Shown here: positions 52,552-62,804 of the stretch, piece by piece
Layout: each line of letters starts with the position of its first letter
How positions within the stretch are numbered: position 1 is the stretch's first letter
Assembly (NCBI GenBank): GCA_964529415.1
Contig: CAZGWD010000001.1
Span: 248,001-312,000, forward strand
DNA length: 64,000 bases
Reading direction: 5' to 3'
From: CAYMPH01 sp964529415
GTDB lineage: Bacteria > Spirochaetota > UBA4802 > UBA5550
Translations under genes and position numbers: made by a program
Notes under the pieces: model-generated
Databases searched by the model: none
Seen by the model: the letters and a program-made list of their open reading frames with translations, nothing else
Told to the model about the DNA's origin: nothing

Positions 52552-54849
52552 CTATAACTCAAATTCCAGAATAACCCTGGTTCCATCTTTTCGTTCTATG
52601 CGTATTGTGCCTTGCAGTTCCTGTGTCAGTATCCACACCAATTGAAGACCAAATCCGGATGAATTTTCAAAATCTACTGTTTCGGGCATGCCAACTCCGT
52701 TATCATGAATTATTATTGAAACAATGGATATATTTTTTTCTGGATCAGATTTCAAACCTGCAGAAATAGAAATTTCTCCATTTGTTCTGCCGATAAATGC
52801 ATACTTCATTATGTTGGTTAAAAGCTCATTTATTATAATACCAAGCGGCTGCAGACGCTTGGTATCTAAAATAAAATTTTCAATATTATGCTCAAGGTTT
52901 ACAGAATTACTATTGGAAAAATTTTTAATGATTTCCTCAGTTAGATATGGAAGATAATCCGATACTGATATTTTCTGAAAATCCGGAGAAAGATATATTT
53001 TATTATATAATGCCATCATGCTCTGGACACGGTTTGCTGAATCTTCCAATGCAGAAATGGCGGTCTGATCTTTTAACGTATTTGCCTGAAGAATAAGAAG
53101 CCCGTAAATTGTATTCATATTGTTTTTAATTCTATGGTGAACTTCTCTGAGAATAAGCTCTTTTTCTGCAAGAAGCTTCTGGATGTTTTCTTCTGCATTT
53201 TTTCGATCAGTGATATCTGTTATCATAGCAAAAGAACCTTCAGATTTTCCGTTTGCAGCATTAATTGATTTTGCTGATATAATTGTCCATTGCTTACTGC
53301 CGTCTTTTTTTATAATGCAGCGTTCGTAAATTGAATCTTTTCCCTGAGCGCGGATTTTCATCTGGGAGTGGTGATCGTTTAATTGATCTTCCGGGAGAAA
53401 AGTTTCGAATTTCTTCCCAATCATATTTTCAATGGTATAACCAAGCATTGCTGACATTTGCTGGCTTATGAATGTAATTTTGCCTTCAGCATCCAAAGAA
53501 ATTACACCCTCTATTGCAGTTTCAATAATTTGCTGATATTTTTTTTGGCTTTGAATAAGTTCTTCATTTAGCGTGAGAAGTATATTATTTGTTTCATTCA
53601 GCTTTTCATTTTTAATTTTAATTTCTTCATCTGCCAGCCTCTGCTCAGTAATGTCGCGGATAATACCTGTTAGACGTTTACTTTCTGTATTAATGCTTGT
53701 TGAGATCGATAATCTTTTATTTTTATATTCTAATTGAAGATCGTGAAATTCTTTGCCCTGGAGAAGGTTTTTTAAATGAGGAATTGCATGTAAAATATTT
53801 TTTGCAGATAATAAATCTTTGGCAATATTCAGGATATTTTTCCCGACTATATTTTCAATTGGAATTTCAAGAATTCTCTCAAGGGATTTATTTATGGAAA
53901 TAACTTCACCAGTTAGTGTTGTATAAGCAATGCCATCTGAAACTGAATTAAAAATATCTTCGTAAATTTCTTCTTTATATTTCAGAGCTTCCTGCAGTTG
54001 CTTCCTCTCTGTAATATCATTGAATGTTATAATAAGATTTTCAGATAAAAATGTAGCATGAAGTTCACAGATTCGTATTGAATCATCTTTGCAGGTAACT
54101 CTGTATTCTCCTGTGTTTACAGGCTTCCCGGTTTTTTGTGCTTTTTCCAGAAATGATTTCCAGCGATTAATTACTTCCTGCCTGTAAACCGGATCAGGGA
54201 ATGCTATTTGATACCATTCTGATACTGTTTGCGCTGTATGACCGAAAAGTGCAAGAGCGCTGCTGCTCCAGTAGAAAATATTTTCATCCATCAGATCAAC
54301 AACAGCAACAGGAAAAGGCGTTGCATCAAGAACATTTCGGAGTTTGGTCTCCATCTGCTCAAGTGCTATCTTGCTTTTTGTCAGATTTACGTTTACTGAT
54401 AATAGATTTTTTTTTGCATCTTCAAGTTGTTCATTTTTAATTTTAATCTCTTCTTCGGATAATTTACGTTCTGTAATATCATAGCTTAGAACTGCAATTG
54501 AAATGACCTGATTATTTGAATTATATATCGGGGAGTAATTTACTTCTATCCAGCGCTTCCCGGAAGTCAAATCAAAGGTGTTCACATATGTAATAGATTT
54601 GCCTGCTCTGACTTCATTTATATATTTGAGAGCAAATTGATAATTCGTTTCCCCTATAATTTTTTTTATATGGCTTCCGATGATTTTATCACGGGGAATT
54701 CCGAATGATTTTTCAAACGAGCTGTTTACAAATTCATATTGCAAAGTTTCTGCATTTACATAAGCAATAAATCCAGGTATATTATCAGCAAGAATCAGAA
54801 ATCTATGATTATTCTCCTGTTCCAGTATTTTATTATTTTTGATGCTCAT
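52552..54849 (-). CDS. Soluble multi-PAS HisKA_2 sensor histidine kinase
   Basis: 765 residues with no transmembrane helix. Four PAS domains with short coiled-coil linkers precede the HisKA_2 box REVHHRIKNNMN (phospho-acceptor His571/572) and an HATPase_c domain (NELLTNIMKYAF; DNGVGMPE). The kinase core closely matches the LytS-type kinase at 6702, but PAS domains replace the membrane sensor. The receiver-first hybrid gene follows 68 bases downstream, so the two form a sensor/relay pair. PAS domains suggest sensing of redox, oxygen or small ligands. Confidence 0.9.
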   Translation of the reverse strand: MSIKNNKILEQENNHRFLILADNIPGFIAYVNAETLQYEFVNSSFEKSFGIPRDKIIGSHIKKIIGETNYQFALKYINEVRAGKSITYVNTFDLTSGKRWIEVNYSPIYNSNNQVISIAVLSYDITERKLSEEEIKIKNEQLEDAKKNLLSVNVNLTKSKIALEQMETKLRNVLDATPFPVAVVDLMDENIFYWSSSALALFGHTAQTVSEWYQIAFPDPVYRQEVINRWKSFLEKAQKTGKPVNTGEYRVTCKDDSIRICELHATFLSENLIITFNDITERKQLQEALKYKEEIYEDIFNSVSDGIAYTTLTGEVISINKSLERILEIPIENIVGKNILNIAKDLLSAKNILHAIPHLKNLLQGKEFHDLQLEYKNKRLSISTSINTESKRLTGIIRDITEQRLADEEIKIKNEKLNETNNILLTLNEELIQSQKKYQQIIETAIEGVISLDAEGKITFISQQMSAMLGYTIENMIGKKFETFLPEDQLNDHHSQMKIRAQGKDSIYERCIIKKDGSKQWTIISAKSINAANGKSEGSFAMITDITDRKNAEENIQKLLAEKELILREVHHRIKNNMNTIYGLLILQANTLKDQTAISALEDSANRVQSMMALYNKIYLSPDFQKISVSDYLPYLTEEIIKNFSNSNSVNLEHNIENFILDTKRLQPLGIIINELLTNIMKYAFIGRTNGEISISAGLKSDPEKNISIVSIIIHDNGVGMPETVDFENSSGFGLQLVWILTQELQGTIRIERKDGTRVILEFEL

Positions 54850-55014
54850 ATTTTTTTATACCTGCATAAGTAATTACTTTTTTAAGAAATATCAACTGGA
54901 TTAACTATATTTATAAAATAGTTTAGACTGGATAATAGTGGCATTTTGTATTTTATTATGGTGTTATTAAAAAGTCTATTAAAAAATAAAAATGATTGCG
55001 GCTTAAAAAAGATT

Positions 55015-56595
55015 TCAGGAGAGCATTTTTAATATAGAAAATTTAATTCTGCTTGCTGTCATGATTCCGCTGACAAGACCGCCTGCCAGTCCCATGGCAG
55101 TTGTGTCAATACCAGTCATGAATAATCCTTTAGCTGGAGTAATCACTCTAAGATGAGGATTGCGGAAACGCTCAGGTGTAGCTTCAAGTCCGTAAATTGC
55201 GCCATTATTTGATCGTACGAAATGGCTGTTTGAAAGCGGTGTTGATAAATCTGAAAATGCTTCCATTTTCATGATATCAGGCATAATAGTTTTAAGATAT
55301 TCCGAGAATTTTTTTGTAAGCATTTTTTTTAATTCATTATAATCTTCAGGGCGTTTTCCGAATTTTGTATTTTTCCATTTGGAGAATTTTTCCCATTCAA
55401 CAAATGCAATTGCCTCCATGGTATGTGATGATGTATTATTATCCGAATCCTTTAATGAAGGGAAGGAAATATAAACAATAGGAGGTGTAGGATTATTTTC
55501 AAAATCCCAGTATTTTTCTTTTAAATCCCATGAGGAGTAATACCACCTGTTTTTTGCTTCTGCGCCGAATTTTTTTATATCACCCTTAAAGCCTACATTG
55601 AGGCAGATATAAGACGGGGAATTTTTTAATTTATTTATAGAATCACTCCATTTTTTAAGTTTAAAATTATGATCACAAAGTTTTGTAGTTGCCTTGGCTC
55701 CAATACCGCTGATTATTTTATTGCAGAGAATCCTGTCGCCGTTAACAAGTTCTACTCCTACAGCCTTGTTTTTATTAAATAATATTTTTTTTACATCTGC
55801 CTTGCATATGATTTCACCACCAGCCTTTATAATGGTCAGCAGCAGGCCTTCTGTTATGCTCTTGGAGCCGCCAGCAGGGAAGAATGAGCCATCCTTATAA
55901 TGATCCAGCACAAGCGAGTGAATTCCAAACGATGATTCATTAGGAAGATTGCCATAGTAACCCAATTGTGATGATAAAATAGTTTTAAGTTCATCGGTAA
56001 AATTATATTTTCTTAGAATCTGATCTGTAGTAATATTCCACCAGTCTTTATGAAAAATTTTCAGAATAAAATTTAACACGGCTGCTGTTTTCGCGCTGAA
56101 TCTTTTCATAAAGTACATTGGAAGTGATTGAGATGCAGCTTGTATAAGTACGAATTTATATTTTAATAATTTTTCTTTTTCATCAGGAAAAAGTTTAATC
56201 AATTCATTATAATATTTATCAAGTCCTGCGTGCACATTTATTTTTCTATTTGGAAAATTAATCTCTTCGTATATATCGCCAAGGCTTTTCCAGACTACTT
56301 TTTTCGAGGATAATGATTCATACATTTTTCTAACCAGAGCATTTTCCTGGACTGTTCCCACGCCATGTATTCCGGATTCCCAATTATACCCTTTTCTTGT
56401 AAACATATGAGTCAGGCCGCCAGGTATATAATGCTGTTCAAGCAGAAGTACCCTATACCCTTTTTTTGATAATGCTGCACCTGCGCTCATTGATCCAATT
56501 CCGGAGCCGATAATGAGTACATCCGGTTCAGTCAGAGTTATTTCAGGATAAGTATGATATAAAATATTGTTTTTAATGAATGGCATAACAGACAT
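55015..56595 (-). CDS. Phytoene desaturase/retinol saturase-like FAD oxidoreductase
   Basis: 526 residues. The dinucleotide-binding motif GSGIGSMSAGAALSKKG (about 28-44) is followed by LLEQHYIPGGLTHMFTRKGYNWESGIHGVG, diagnostic for the carotenoid isomerase/retinol saturase branch of FAD proteins. The C-terminal FAD motif is GLFMTGIDTTAMGLAGGL. Substrate likely an isoprenoid or unsaturated lipid. No carotenoid synthesis genes are adjacent, so the role is open. Ribosome site GAGG seven to eight bases upstream of the ATG. Confidence 0.85.
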   Translation of the reverse strand: MSVMPFIKNNILYHTYPEITLTEPDVLIIGSGIGSMSAGAALSKKGYRVLLLEQHYIPGGLTHMFTRKGYNWESGIHGVGTVQENALVRKMYESLSSKKVVWKSLGDIYEEINFPNRKINVHAGLDKYYNELIKLFPDEKEKLLKYKFVLIQAASQSLPMYFMKRFSAKTAAVLNFILKIFHKDWWNITTDQILRKYNFTDELKTILSSQLGYYGNLPNESSFGIHSLVLDHYKDGSFFPAGGSKSITEGLLLTIIKAGGEIICKADVKKILFNKNKAVGVELVNGDRILCNKIISGIGAKATTKLCDHNFKLKKWSDSINKLKNSPSYICLNVGFKGDIKKFGAEAKNRWYYSSWDLKEKYWDFENNPTPPIVYISFPSLKDSDNNTSSHTMEAIAFVEWEKFSKWKNTKFGKRPEDYNELKKMLTKKFSEYLKTIMPDIMKMEAFSDLSTPLSNSHFVRSNNGAIYGLEATPERFRNPHLRVITPAKGLFMTGIDTTAMGLAGGLVSGIMTASRIKFSILKMLS

Positions 56596-57208
56596 GTTGA
56601 TCCTCGCGGGTTATAAATTAATAAATTCTAATAAAATTAAAATTAAATAATTTTGTTAGAAATATCAAATTTTTATATGAATATTTGAGTATTTTTTATG
56701 TAAAATGTTTCTTTTTAACAATTTTTTATATTAATTTTGCTATTTTTATGGAAAGAATATCAAATATTTATTTTTTATAATCCATCCCATAGAGGATTAT
56801 GCTATAGAAATTTTTTAAAATAATAAAATTTTTAAAAAAACTATTGACCATCTACTGTAAATTAGTATATTCTAATATAAGTTACTATTTCATTTCGTTT
56901 AGACTTGATTTTAATAAATCCCCCCTGAGATTTAAATTTATTTTAAGTGTGGATAAAATATAACCCTGCACAGAAGTGCTTGATTATAAAAGAAGTATGG
57001 ATATGAGAAAAATTTGTTCGAATTGATTGCAATAAATACAGTAAAAAATAATGGACAAACACCTGAATAATTAATCTGTTGACGTTAAAATGTTCATACA
57101 GGAAAACCGGATTTATAATCATTAATATGGTTTTTAAAGTATACGGCATCAAAGTTAGTTGGCAGTTTATATTGATGTACATAAAATCTTTTAGTTCAGA
57201 GGTAAAAT
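56596..57208. other. Non-coding gap with a long leader for the activase gene
   Basis: About 610 AT-rich bases. The only credible signal is a promoter at 56844-56871, which would give a leader of about 330 bases before the gene at 57209. No frame in the leader has a convincing ribosome site, and no known riboswitch pattern is seen. Confidence 0.55.
56844..56871 (+). promoter_or_regulatory. Promoter of the large activase gene
   Basis: TTGACC (56844-56849), 16-base spacer, TATATT (56866-56871). RNA would start near 56878. Confidence 0.5.
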
Positions 57209-60200
57209 ATGTTTAGTTTAGGCATAAATATGGGATCTTCAAGCGTTAAGGTAGTTCTTCTTGAGGATAAAAAAATAGTATGGTATAAAGTCTCAGAACA
57301 CGACGGCAATTTTTTTGCTGCTCTGACGAATATTTTATCTGAAAACAAATTACCGGATAATTTAAAATCACTTGTTACTGGAAACGAAGGAAGATATCTC
57401 CTGAATATAAATAATGTTGTTGAATCTGTTTGTATTGAGGAAGCTTTAACCGGAGTTGGCGGCCATAAAGTTGACGCTGTTGTTTCAATGGGCGGGGAAA
57501 ATCTTGTTGTTTATTCAATATCTCCGGAAGGTAAAATTATTACTAACTTTTCCGGAAACAAATGCGCTGCTGGTACTGGCGAGTTTTTCAAGCAGCAGCT
57601 GGGCCGGATGAATATGAAACTTACTGAAATCAATGACATTCCGTCAGATTCAGTTGTTAAGCCGATATCAACAAGATGCTCTGTTTTTATGAAAAGCGAC
57701 TGTACTCATAAATTGAATAAAGGCGAAGCAACCAAAGGGGATATAGTTCTGTCTCTCAGTGAGGTTATGGCAACCAAGGTTGTGGATTTTCTATTAAGAG
57801 CAAAATTAAAAACCGGTTCAGTTTTACTTGCTGGCGGTCTTACAAGAAATAAATATCTTGTGCAATTCGTAAAAGAAAAAATGCCGGAAATCGAATTTAT
57901 AGTACCGGATGAAGCTTCTTACTTCGAAGCATATGGCGCTGCAATTTTAGCACAGGGAACAGGAAGCACATTCCCTGGAATTGACAAGCTTTTAAAAACA
58001 AATGCTCTTGGCTTTGGAAAATTGAAAAACCTTAAATCTGCAGAAGGCAAGGTTGAGTATCTTCCTTCGAAAAGAGGCCCGATCCGCGCAGACGCAGAAT
58101 ACATTCTCGGAGTTGATGGTGGATCTACCACAACCAAGGTCGCTCTTATTGATATGGAAACAGATGAAATTGTTGCTTCGCATTATGGAAGAACACACGG
58201 CGATCCGGTTAAATCTCTCAAAAACTGTTTAATCGAAGTAAAAAAACAGATCAACGAACAGATTGGCGATAAAAAATTAAAAATAACTCTTGCATCAACA
58301 ACAGGTTCATCCAGGGAAATTTTAGGAGTATTTCTTGAAACTCCTGCTGTATATAATGAAATCATAGCACACGCTGTTGGAACAACCTACTTCCGTCCTG
58401 AGATTGATACCATTTTCGAAATTGGCGGCCAGGATGCGAAATATGTTTATCTGAAAAATAAAGTTCCGATTGATTATGCCATGAACGAAGCCTGCTCAGC
58501 AGGAACAGGTTCATTTCTTGAAGAATCCGCATCAGGCGATCTGAATATAAAAAATGTCTGGGAGATCGGCGACATCGCTCTTGAGGCTTTATCCCCGCTA
58601 AAATTCGGCGAGACATGTTCAGCATTTATAAATTCCGATATCAGAAAAGCAATACAGTATGGTGCTACACGCGGTGACATTACTGCAGGTATTATTACTT
58701 CAATTGTTTCAAACTATCTGAACAGGGTTGTGGGTAACAGGACTATTGGAAAGCATATTGTTCTGCAGGGCGGAGTTGCAAAAAACAAAGCAGTTCCTCT
58801 TGCGTTTGCAATGCTGCTTGATAAAAATATTCTAATACCGCCGGATCCGGAACTTCTCGGATGTTTTGGAGTGGGAATACTTGCCAAGCAGAAAATGCAG
58901 GACGGTTTCATTGATAAAGGTGAATTTGATATAGATAAAATTCTTGAATCGGAAATTATTCATGACAGAGAATTTACCTGTAAGGCCTGCGACAATTTCT
59001 GCCCTATAAAAGTTCTCAGCGTAAATGGTCATAAGTATATGTTCGGCGGAAGATGCAATAAATATGCCAACACAAGAAAGAAAAAAATTATAGATGAATC
59101 AAAAGTATTTAATTATATAGAAAAAAGAAATGATCTCATGTTCAAGGAACTGGCACCTGAACCAGGATCACTTGTTAAAAAACGTGATTACGTTATCGGC
59201 GTGCCTATGGCATTCTCAATTTATACTTTATGGCCGTTTTATTCCTGGTTCTTTCATACTCTTGGAATTGAAATCAGATTATCAAAGGAAATTCTGCACG
59301 AAGGAATAGCTAAAACTGAAAGTGCGTACTGCTTCCCTGCTGAAATAGCACACGGTGCTGTTCAATCCTGTATTCATGAGGGTGTTGATTATATTTTTGT
59401 TCCACACTTCAGAGATATGCCGAGCTATGAGGACGACGTGCACGCGAACTTCTGTCCGATTACACAGAGTCTTCCGTATTATATAAAAAAGGCTTTCACT
59501 GATTTCCCTGAAGACAGATTTTTATCGCCTATAATAAGTTTTAAATATGGTCTTGATAAAGCTCTTGAGGGAATACTTGAAATAGGAAAAGTTTTGAAAA
59601 TATCAGACAGCGAAATCAGGAAAGCTTTTGATGTAGGAAATGCGAAGCAGCAGGAATTCTTCAAAAAATATAAAGAGATAGGCAAGGAAGCGCTTGAAAA
59701 AGCAAGATCACTTGATCATCCTGTAATTGCACTTCTCGGTAGACCGTACAATGCTTTCACGCGTGATGCAAATATGGGTATTCCTTTAAAATTTACAAGC
59801 CGCGGATATTCGATTATTCCTTTTGATATGCTTCCAATTGAGAATTCAGAAATTTTCGACAATATGTACTGGTATTACGGCCAGCAGGATATGAGAGCTG
59901 CGGCATTTATCAAAAATGAAAAAAATATGTTTATAACTTTTATTTCAAATTTCTCATGCGCACCGGATTCATTCATGCTTCACTATGTTAAATGGATGAT
60001 GGGAATGAAACCGTTCCTGATTCTTGAGCTTGATTCCCATTCTGCTGATGCGGGAATTGATACAAGGGTTGAAGCTTTTCTCGATATTATCGAAGGCTAT
60101 AAATCAAAATATGTAGCAGGCGAGGAAGACCGGTATGATAATGGACTCCGTTTTGTTAACAATGGGAAAGACCGTCTGCATGTTTATGACGATATCAACA

Positions 60201-61522
60201 AGAAGAAAATTGAAATATTCGGAAATAAAAAAGTCAAGATGCTGCTTTCTAATATGGGCAGGCTTTCTACTGAGCTTTTTGCTGCAAGTCTCCGCGGAAT
60301 TGAGGTTAATGCTGAAGCAATGCCTCTGCCTGATACTTACACACTCCAGCTTGCAAGAAGCAACATGTCAGGAAAGGAATGTCTTCCTTCCCAGCTTGTT
60401 ATTGGATCAGCACTTCAGTATTTAATGTCTGATAAATACAGGAAAGATGAAACATATCTGCTATTTGTGCCTACAACAACAGGCCCTTGCAGAACAGGCC
60501 AGTATTACATTTTCTATGAGAATCTTTTTAAAGATATGCGTATGGAAAATGTAGTGGTTGTAACACTTGGTTCTGAAAATTCATATAATGAGCTTGGTCC
60601 TACATTCTCACAGAAAGCCTGGTGGGCAATGTCAATTGCTGACGCCATGAAAGATGTAGAAACATCTCTCAGAAGCTGTGCGGTTGATCCTACGACAGCT
60701 ATAGCCAAGTACGACGAACTCTGGCAGCAGCTAATTGAAATTGCTGAAAAAGATATTTTTAAAGTATTGCCTACATTAAGAAAAATAGCAAATGAGATCG
60801 CAAGAATTCCTCTTAAACATAAAATGGAAGATCAGCCTAAGATTCTTATTGTTGGAGAAATTTATGTCAGAAGAGATGACTTTGCTGTTGATGAGCTGAT
60901 AAAGCTTCTCAGTAAAAAAGGTATTATAGGTAAAGTTTCAGGTGTCGGGGAGTGGATTTACTATTGTGACCATACAAGAAAACATGAGCTGAAGAAAAAT
61001 TTAAAATTACTTCCAGTTTATAAACGTGCATTTTCAAAAGAATTCAAGTCGCTAATAGAATGGAAGATTGAAGAAATCTGGAAGCATAATGTAGATAAAC
61101 AGGTTCAGAAGGCTTTATCTCCAACTAATCTTATACCTCATACGCCGCATAACATGGAAGAAATTATGGGGAATGCAAATAAAAATTTTGTTACAGCAGA
61201 GCTTGAATCTGAAATTTCAATATCCAGCGGTGTTTCTTATACTGCTATGATGCATGATTTTTCAGGCATAATAAATATTTCACCATTTGCCTGTTTAATC
61301 GGCCGTGTTATAGAGGGACTGGTCAGTCCATGGGCGCGTGAAAAAAATTATCCAATGATGTCTATAGAAATAGACGGGGAAACTCTCCCGCCTGTTATTA
61401 TTAACAAGCTGGAAATTTTCATGCTGAATGTATTGAGATACCACGGAAAGCTTGATGCGAAAGATCTTGTTGAGAGAATTGATATTAAGGATAATTCTCT
61501 AAGCAGAAGAATCAGCAGATAA
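57209..61522 (+). CDS. Fused 2-hydroxyacyl-CoA dehydratase activase/dehydratase-like protein
   Basis: 1437 residues. Two ASKHA ATPase (BadF/HgdC-type) domains: the first begins LGINMGSSSVKVV and has cluster ligands Cys119 (NKCAAGTGEFF) and Cys157 (STRCSVFMKSD); the second begins ILGVDGGSTTTKVALID and has Cys429 (ACSAGTGSFLEE) and Cys470 (FGETCSAFINSD). A Cys-rich link FTCKACDNFCPIKV follows near residue 590, then a DUF2229 region and an HgdB-like dehydratase region to the C-terminus. Family members are large fused proteins in anaerobes, of uncertain substrate. ATP-driven electron transfer from the activase to a bound [4Fe-4S] protein is the expected chemistry. The gene stands alone with its own promoter and terminator. 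Confidence 0.9.
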   Translation: MFSLGINMGSSSVKVVLLEDKKIVWYKVSEHDGNFFAALTNILSENKLPDNLKSLVTGNEGRYLLNINNVVESVCIEEALTGVGGHKVDAVVSMGGENLVVYSISPEGKIITNFSGNKCAAGTGEFFKQQLGRMNMKLTEINDIPSDSVVKPISTRCSVFMKSDCTHKLNKGEATKGDIVLSLSEVMATKVVDFLLRAKLKTGSVLLAGGLTRNKYLVQFVKEKMPEIEFIVPDEASYFEAYGAAILAQGTGSTFPGIDKLLKTNALGFGKLKNLKSAEGKVEYLPSKRGPIRADAEYILGVDGGSTTTKVALIDMETDEIVASHYGRTHGDPVKSLKNCLIEVKKQINEQIGDKKLKITLASTTGSSREILGVFLETPAVYNEIIAHAVGTTYFRPEIDTIFEIGGQDAKYVYLKNKVPIDYAMNEACSAGTGSFLEESASGDLNIKNVWEIGDIALEALSPLKFGETCSAFINSDIRKAIQYGATRGDITAGIITSIVSNYLNRVVGNRTIGKHIVLQGGVAKNKAVPLAFAMLLDKNILIPPDPELLGCFGVGILAKQKMQDGFIDKGEFDIDKILESEIIHDREFTCKACDNFCPIKVLSVNGHKYMFGGRCNKYANTRKKKIIDESKVFNYIEKRNDLMFKELAPEPGSLVKKRDYVIGVPMAFSIYTLWPFYSWFFHTLGIEIRLSKEILHEGIAKTESAYCFPAEIAHGAVQSCIHEGVDYIFVPHFRDMPSYEDDVHANFCPITQSLPYYIKKAFTDFPEDRFLSPIISFKYGLDKALEGILEIGKVLKISDSEIRKAFDVGNAKQQEFFKKYKEIGKEALEKARSLDHPVIALLGRPYNAFTRDANMGIPLKFTSRGYSIIPFDMLPIENSEIFDNMYWYYGQQDMRAAAFIKNEKNMFITFISNFSCAPDSFMLHYVKWMMGMKPFLILELDSHSADAGIDTRVEAFLDIIEGYKSKYVAGEEDRYDNGLRFVNNGKDRLHVYDDINKKKIEIFGNKKVKMLLSNMGRLSTELFAASLRGIEVNAEAMPLPDTYTLQLARSNMSGKECLPSQLVIGSALQYLMSDKYRKDETYLLFVPTTTGPCRTGQYYIFYENLFKDMRMENVVVVTLGSENSYNELGPTFSQKAWWAMSIADAMKDVETSLRSCAVDPTTAIAKYDELWQQLIEIAEKDIFKVLPTLRKIANEIARIPLKHKMEDQPKILIVGEIYVRRDDFAVDELIKLLSKKGIIGKVSGVGEWIYYCDHTRKHELKKNLKLLPVYKRAFSKEFKSLIEWKIEEIWKHNVDKQVQKALSPTNLIPHTPHNMEEIMGNANKNFVTAELESEISISSGVSYTAMMHDFSGIINISPFACLIGRVIEGLVSPWAREKNYPMMSIEIDGETLPPVIINKLEIFMLNVLRYHGKLDAKDLVERIDIKDNSLSRRISR

Positions 61523-61541
61523 GTAAAACTGATAGTTAAAT

Positions 61542-61576
61542 AAAAAGCCGGTTGAGATTTCAATCGGCTTTTTTTA
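61542..61576 (+). terminator. Terminator of the large activase gene
   Basis: AAAAAGCCG (61542-61550) pairs with CGGCTTTTT, extended by TTGA/TCAA, followed by a T-run ending at 61575. It lies 20 bases after the stop codon and directly before a repeat element. Confidence 0.88.
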
Positions 61577-61578
61577 TA

Positions 61579-61734
61579 TGTCATCCTCGCGAATGCGGGG
61601 ATCCAGATTACAGTATTGATTGCCTATAAAGCAAAACGTCATCGTGCTGTGATAAATAATTACATTTATCTATCCAAAAAAACTATATTTGGATTCACCC
61701 GTGGGTGCAGGCCATCGCCTGCGCGGGAATGACA
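61579..61734. repeat. MITE-like element with GTCAT...ATGAC ends
   Basis: The left end TGTCATCCTCGCGAATGCGG and the right end CGCGGGAATGACA are imperfect inverted copies. The right part also holds GGATTCACCCGTGGG and a GCAGGC/GCCTGC palindrome. About 156 bases, non-coding, G/C-rich at the ends and AT-rich inside. The end sequence resembles the widely dispersed GTCATTCCCGCG-type repeats of many bacteria. Confidence 0.7.
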
Positions 61735-61741
61735 GATTTTA

Positions 61742-62776
61742 TCAATACTTCTCAATTACTGGTTTAACTTTATCTGATTTTAGTTTATCTTTAATATCCT
61801 GTCTGCCTTTATTGAACTTGTCTGAAATTTCCTGTGTGGCTTTCTGATGAGCTTCCTTAACACTCTGTATGGCTTCGTAATTCATTCTCTGAACTTCCTG
61901 AACTTTATTCAGATCACTTTTTATTCTTTCAAATTCAGTGTATATATTATCTTTTCTTGATTTGTAATCATTTACTATATCATCAATAGTTAATGCAGCT
62001 GCCTGGTTCTGCATCATATCATCCTGAACCTGTTCTTCTACATTTGAAATTTTATCCCCTGCTTCATTTAACTGATTTTTCTTTTTATTAGTTTTAATCT
62101 GTCCGTCAAGTTTTTGAGTTTCTTTACCGGCATTTTCGTTTCTTACTTTTAATTTAGAGCTGTAATCGTCATATTTTTTAACAGCATCTTTCGGATTATC
62201 CTCAAAATTTTTATTTCTCGACTTTCTCCATGCTTCTGAATTTTCATTGGATGCCTTGGATGGAGGATCACCAAGATTTGTTTCAGACATGTCGCCTGAT
62301 TCAAGTTTTTTATCTCCATAAGGATTGTTCAGATCAAGCTTTCCTTCATCAAGATCCACCCTCGTTTCTCCTGATTTGCTGACAGAAACTTTAAACTCAG
62401 TGCCGCGAACAGATGCTACAGCAGTTGGAGTATAAACTTTCTTTTTATTGTCTTTACCCATTTTTTTGAAAGTAGCGAATAAATTGCCTGATGATATGGA
62501 TACATTTTCAGACTCTTTTATTCCGGCATTGCCGACTGTAATAGAGCTTTTTTCTTTTACTGCAATTTTGCTTCCATCTTTATATGTGATGTCAGCATTT
62601 GATCCTGTTCCCGTTTTCACAATGTCGCCGGATTTCAGATCCATGCCTGATGAAATCTGAATCAGTTTACCGCTTCTTGTCAGGGAAACATCACCGATAA
62701 AAAATGATAATTGTGCTGCATTAAGGTAACATGCGCTTAACAATATAAAAGCTGTAATCGAAAATATTTTTTTCAT
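61742..62776 (-). CDS. FecR-domain exported protein with coiled coil
   Basis: 344 residues. A signal peptide ends either at the lipobox-like LSAC (cysteine at residue 16) or at LNA (about 20). The FecR domain (about 22-150) includes SGMDLKSGDIVKTGTGSNADITYKDGSKIAV and VYTPTAVASVRGTEFKV. The second half is highly charged, with long predicted coiled coils (about 190-340) lacking hydrophobic segments. AGGAG precedes the ATG. It is encoded directly after the CHAT-like gene in the same direction with a 28-base gap. Probably a periplasmic or surface structural or signalling protein. Confidence 0.82.
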   Translation of the reverse strand: MKKIFSITAFILLSACYLNAAQLSFFIGDVSLTRSGKLIQISSGMDLKSGDIVKTGTGSNADITYKDGSKIAVKEKSSITVGNAGIKESENVSISSGNLFATFKKMGKDNKKKVYTPTAVASVRGTEFKVSVSKSGETRVDLDEGKLDLNNPYGDKKLESGDMSETNLGDPPSKASNENSEAWRKSRNKNFEDNPKDAVKKYDDYSSKLKVRNENAGKETQKLDGQIKTNKKKNQLNEAGDKISNVEEQVQDDMMQNQAAALTIDDIVNDYKSRKDNIYTEFERIKSDLNKVQEVQRMNYEAIQSVKEAHQKATQEISDKFNKGRQDIKDKLKSDKVKPVIEKY

Positions 62777-62804
62777 ATAAAACTCCTGGAAATTTTAAAT
62801 TTAT

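Noticed and set aside
56943..57182. 79-residue minus-strand frame in the leader of the activase gene
   Set aside because: No ribosome site, composition typical of AT-rich non-coding DNA, and it lies inside a predicted plus-strand leader.
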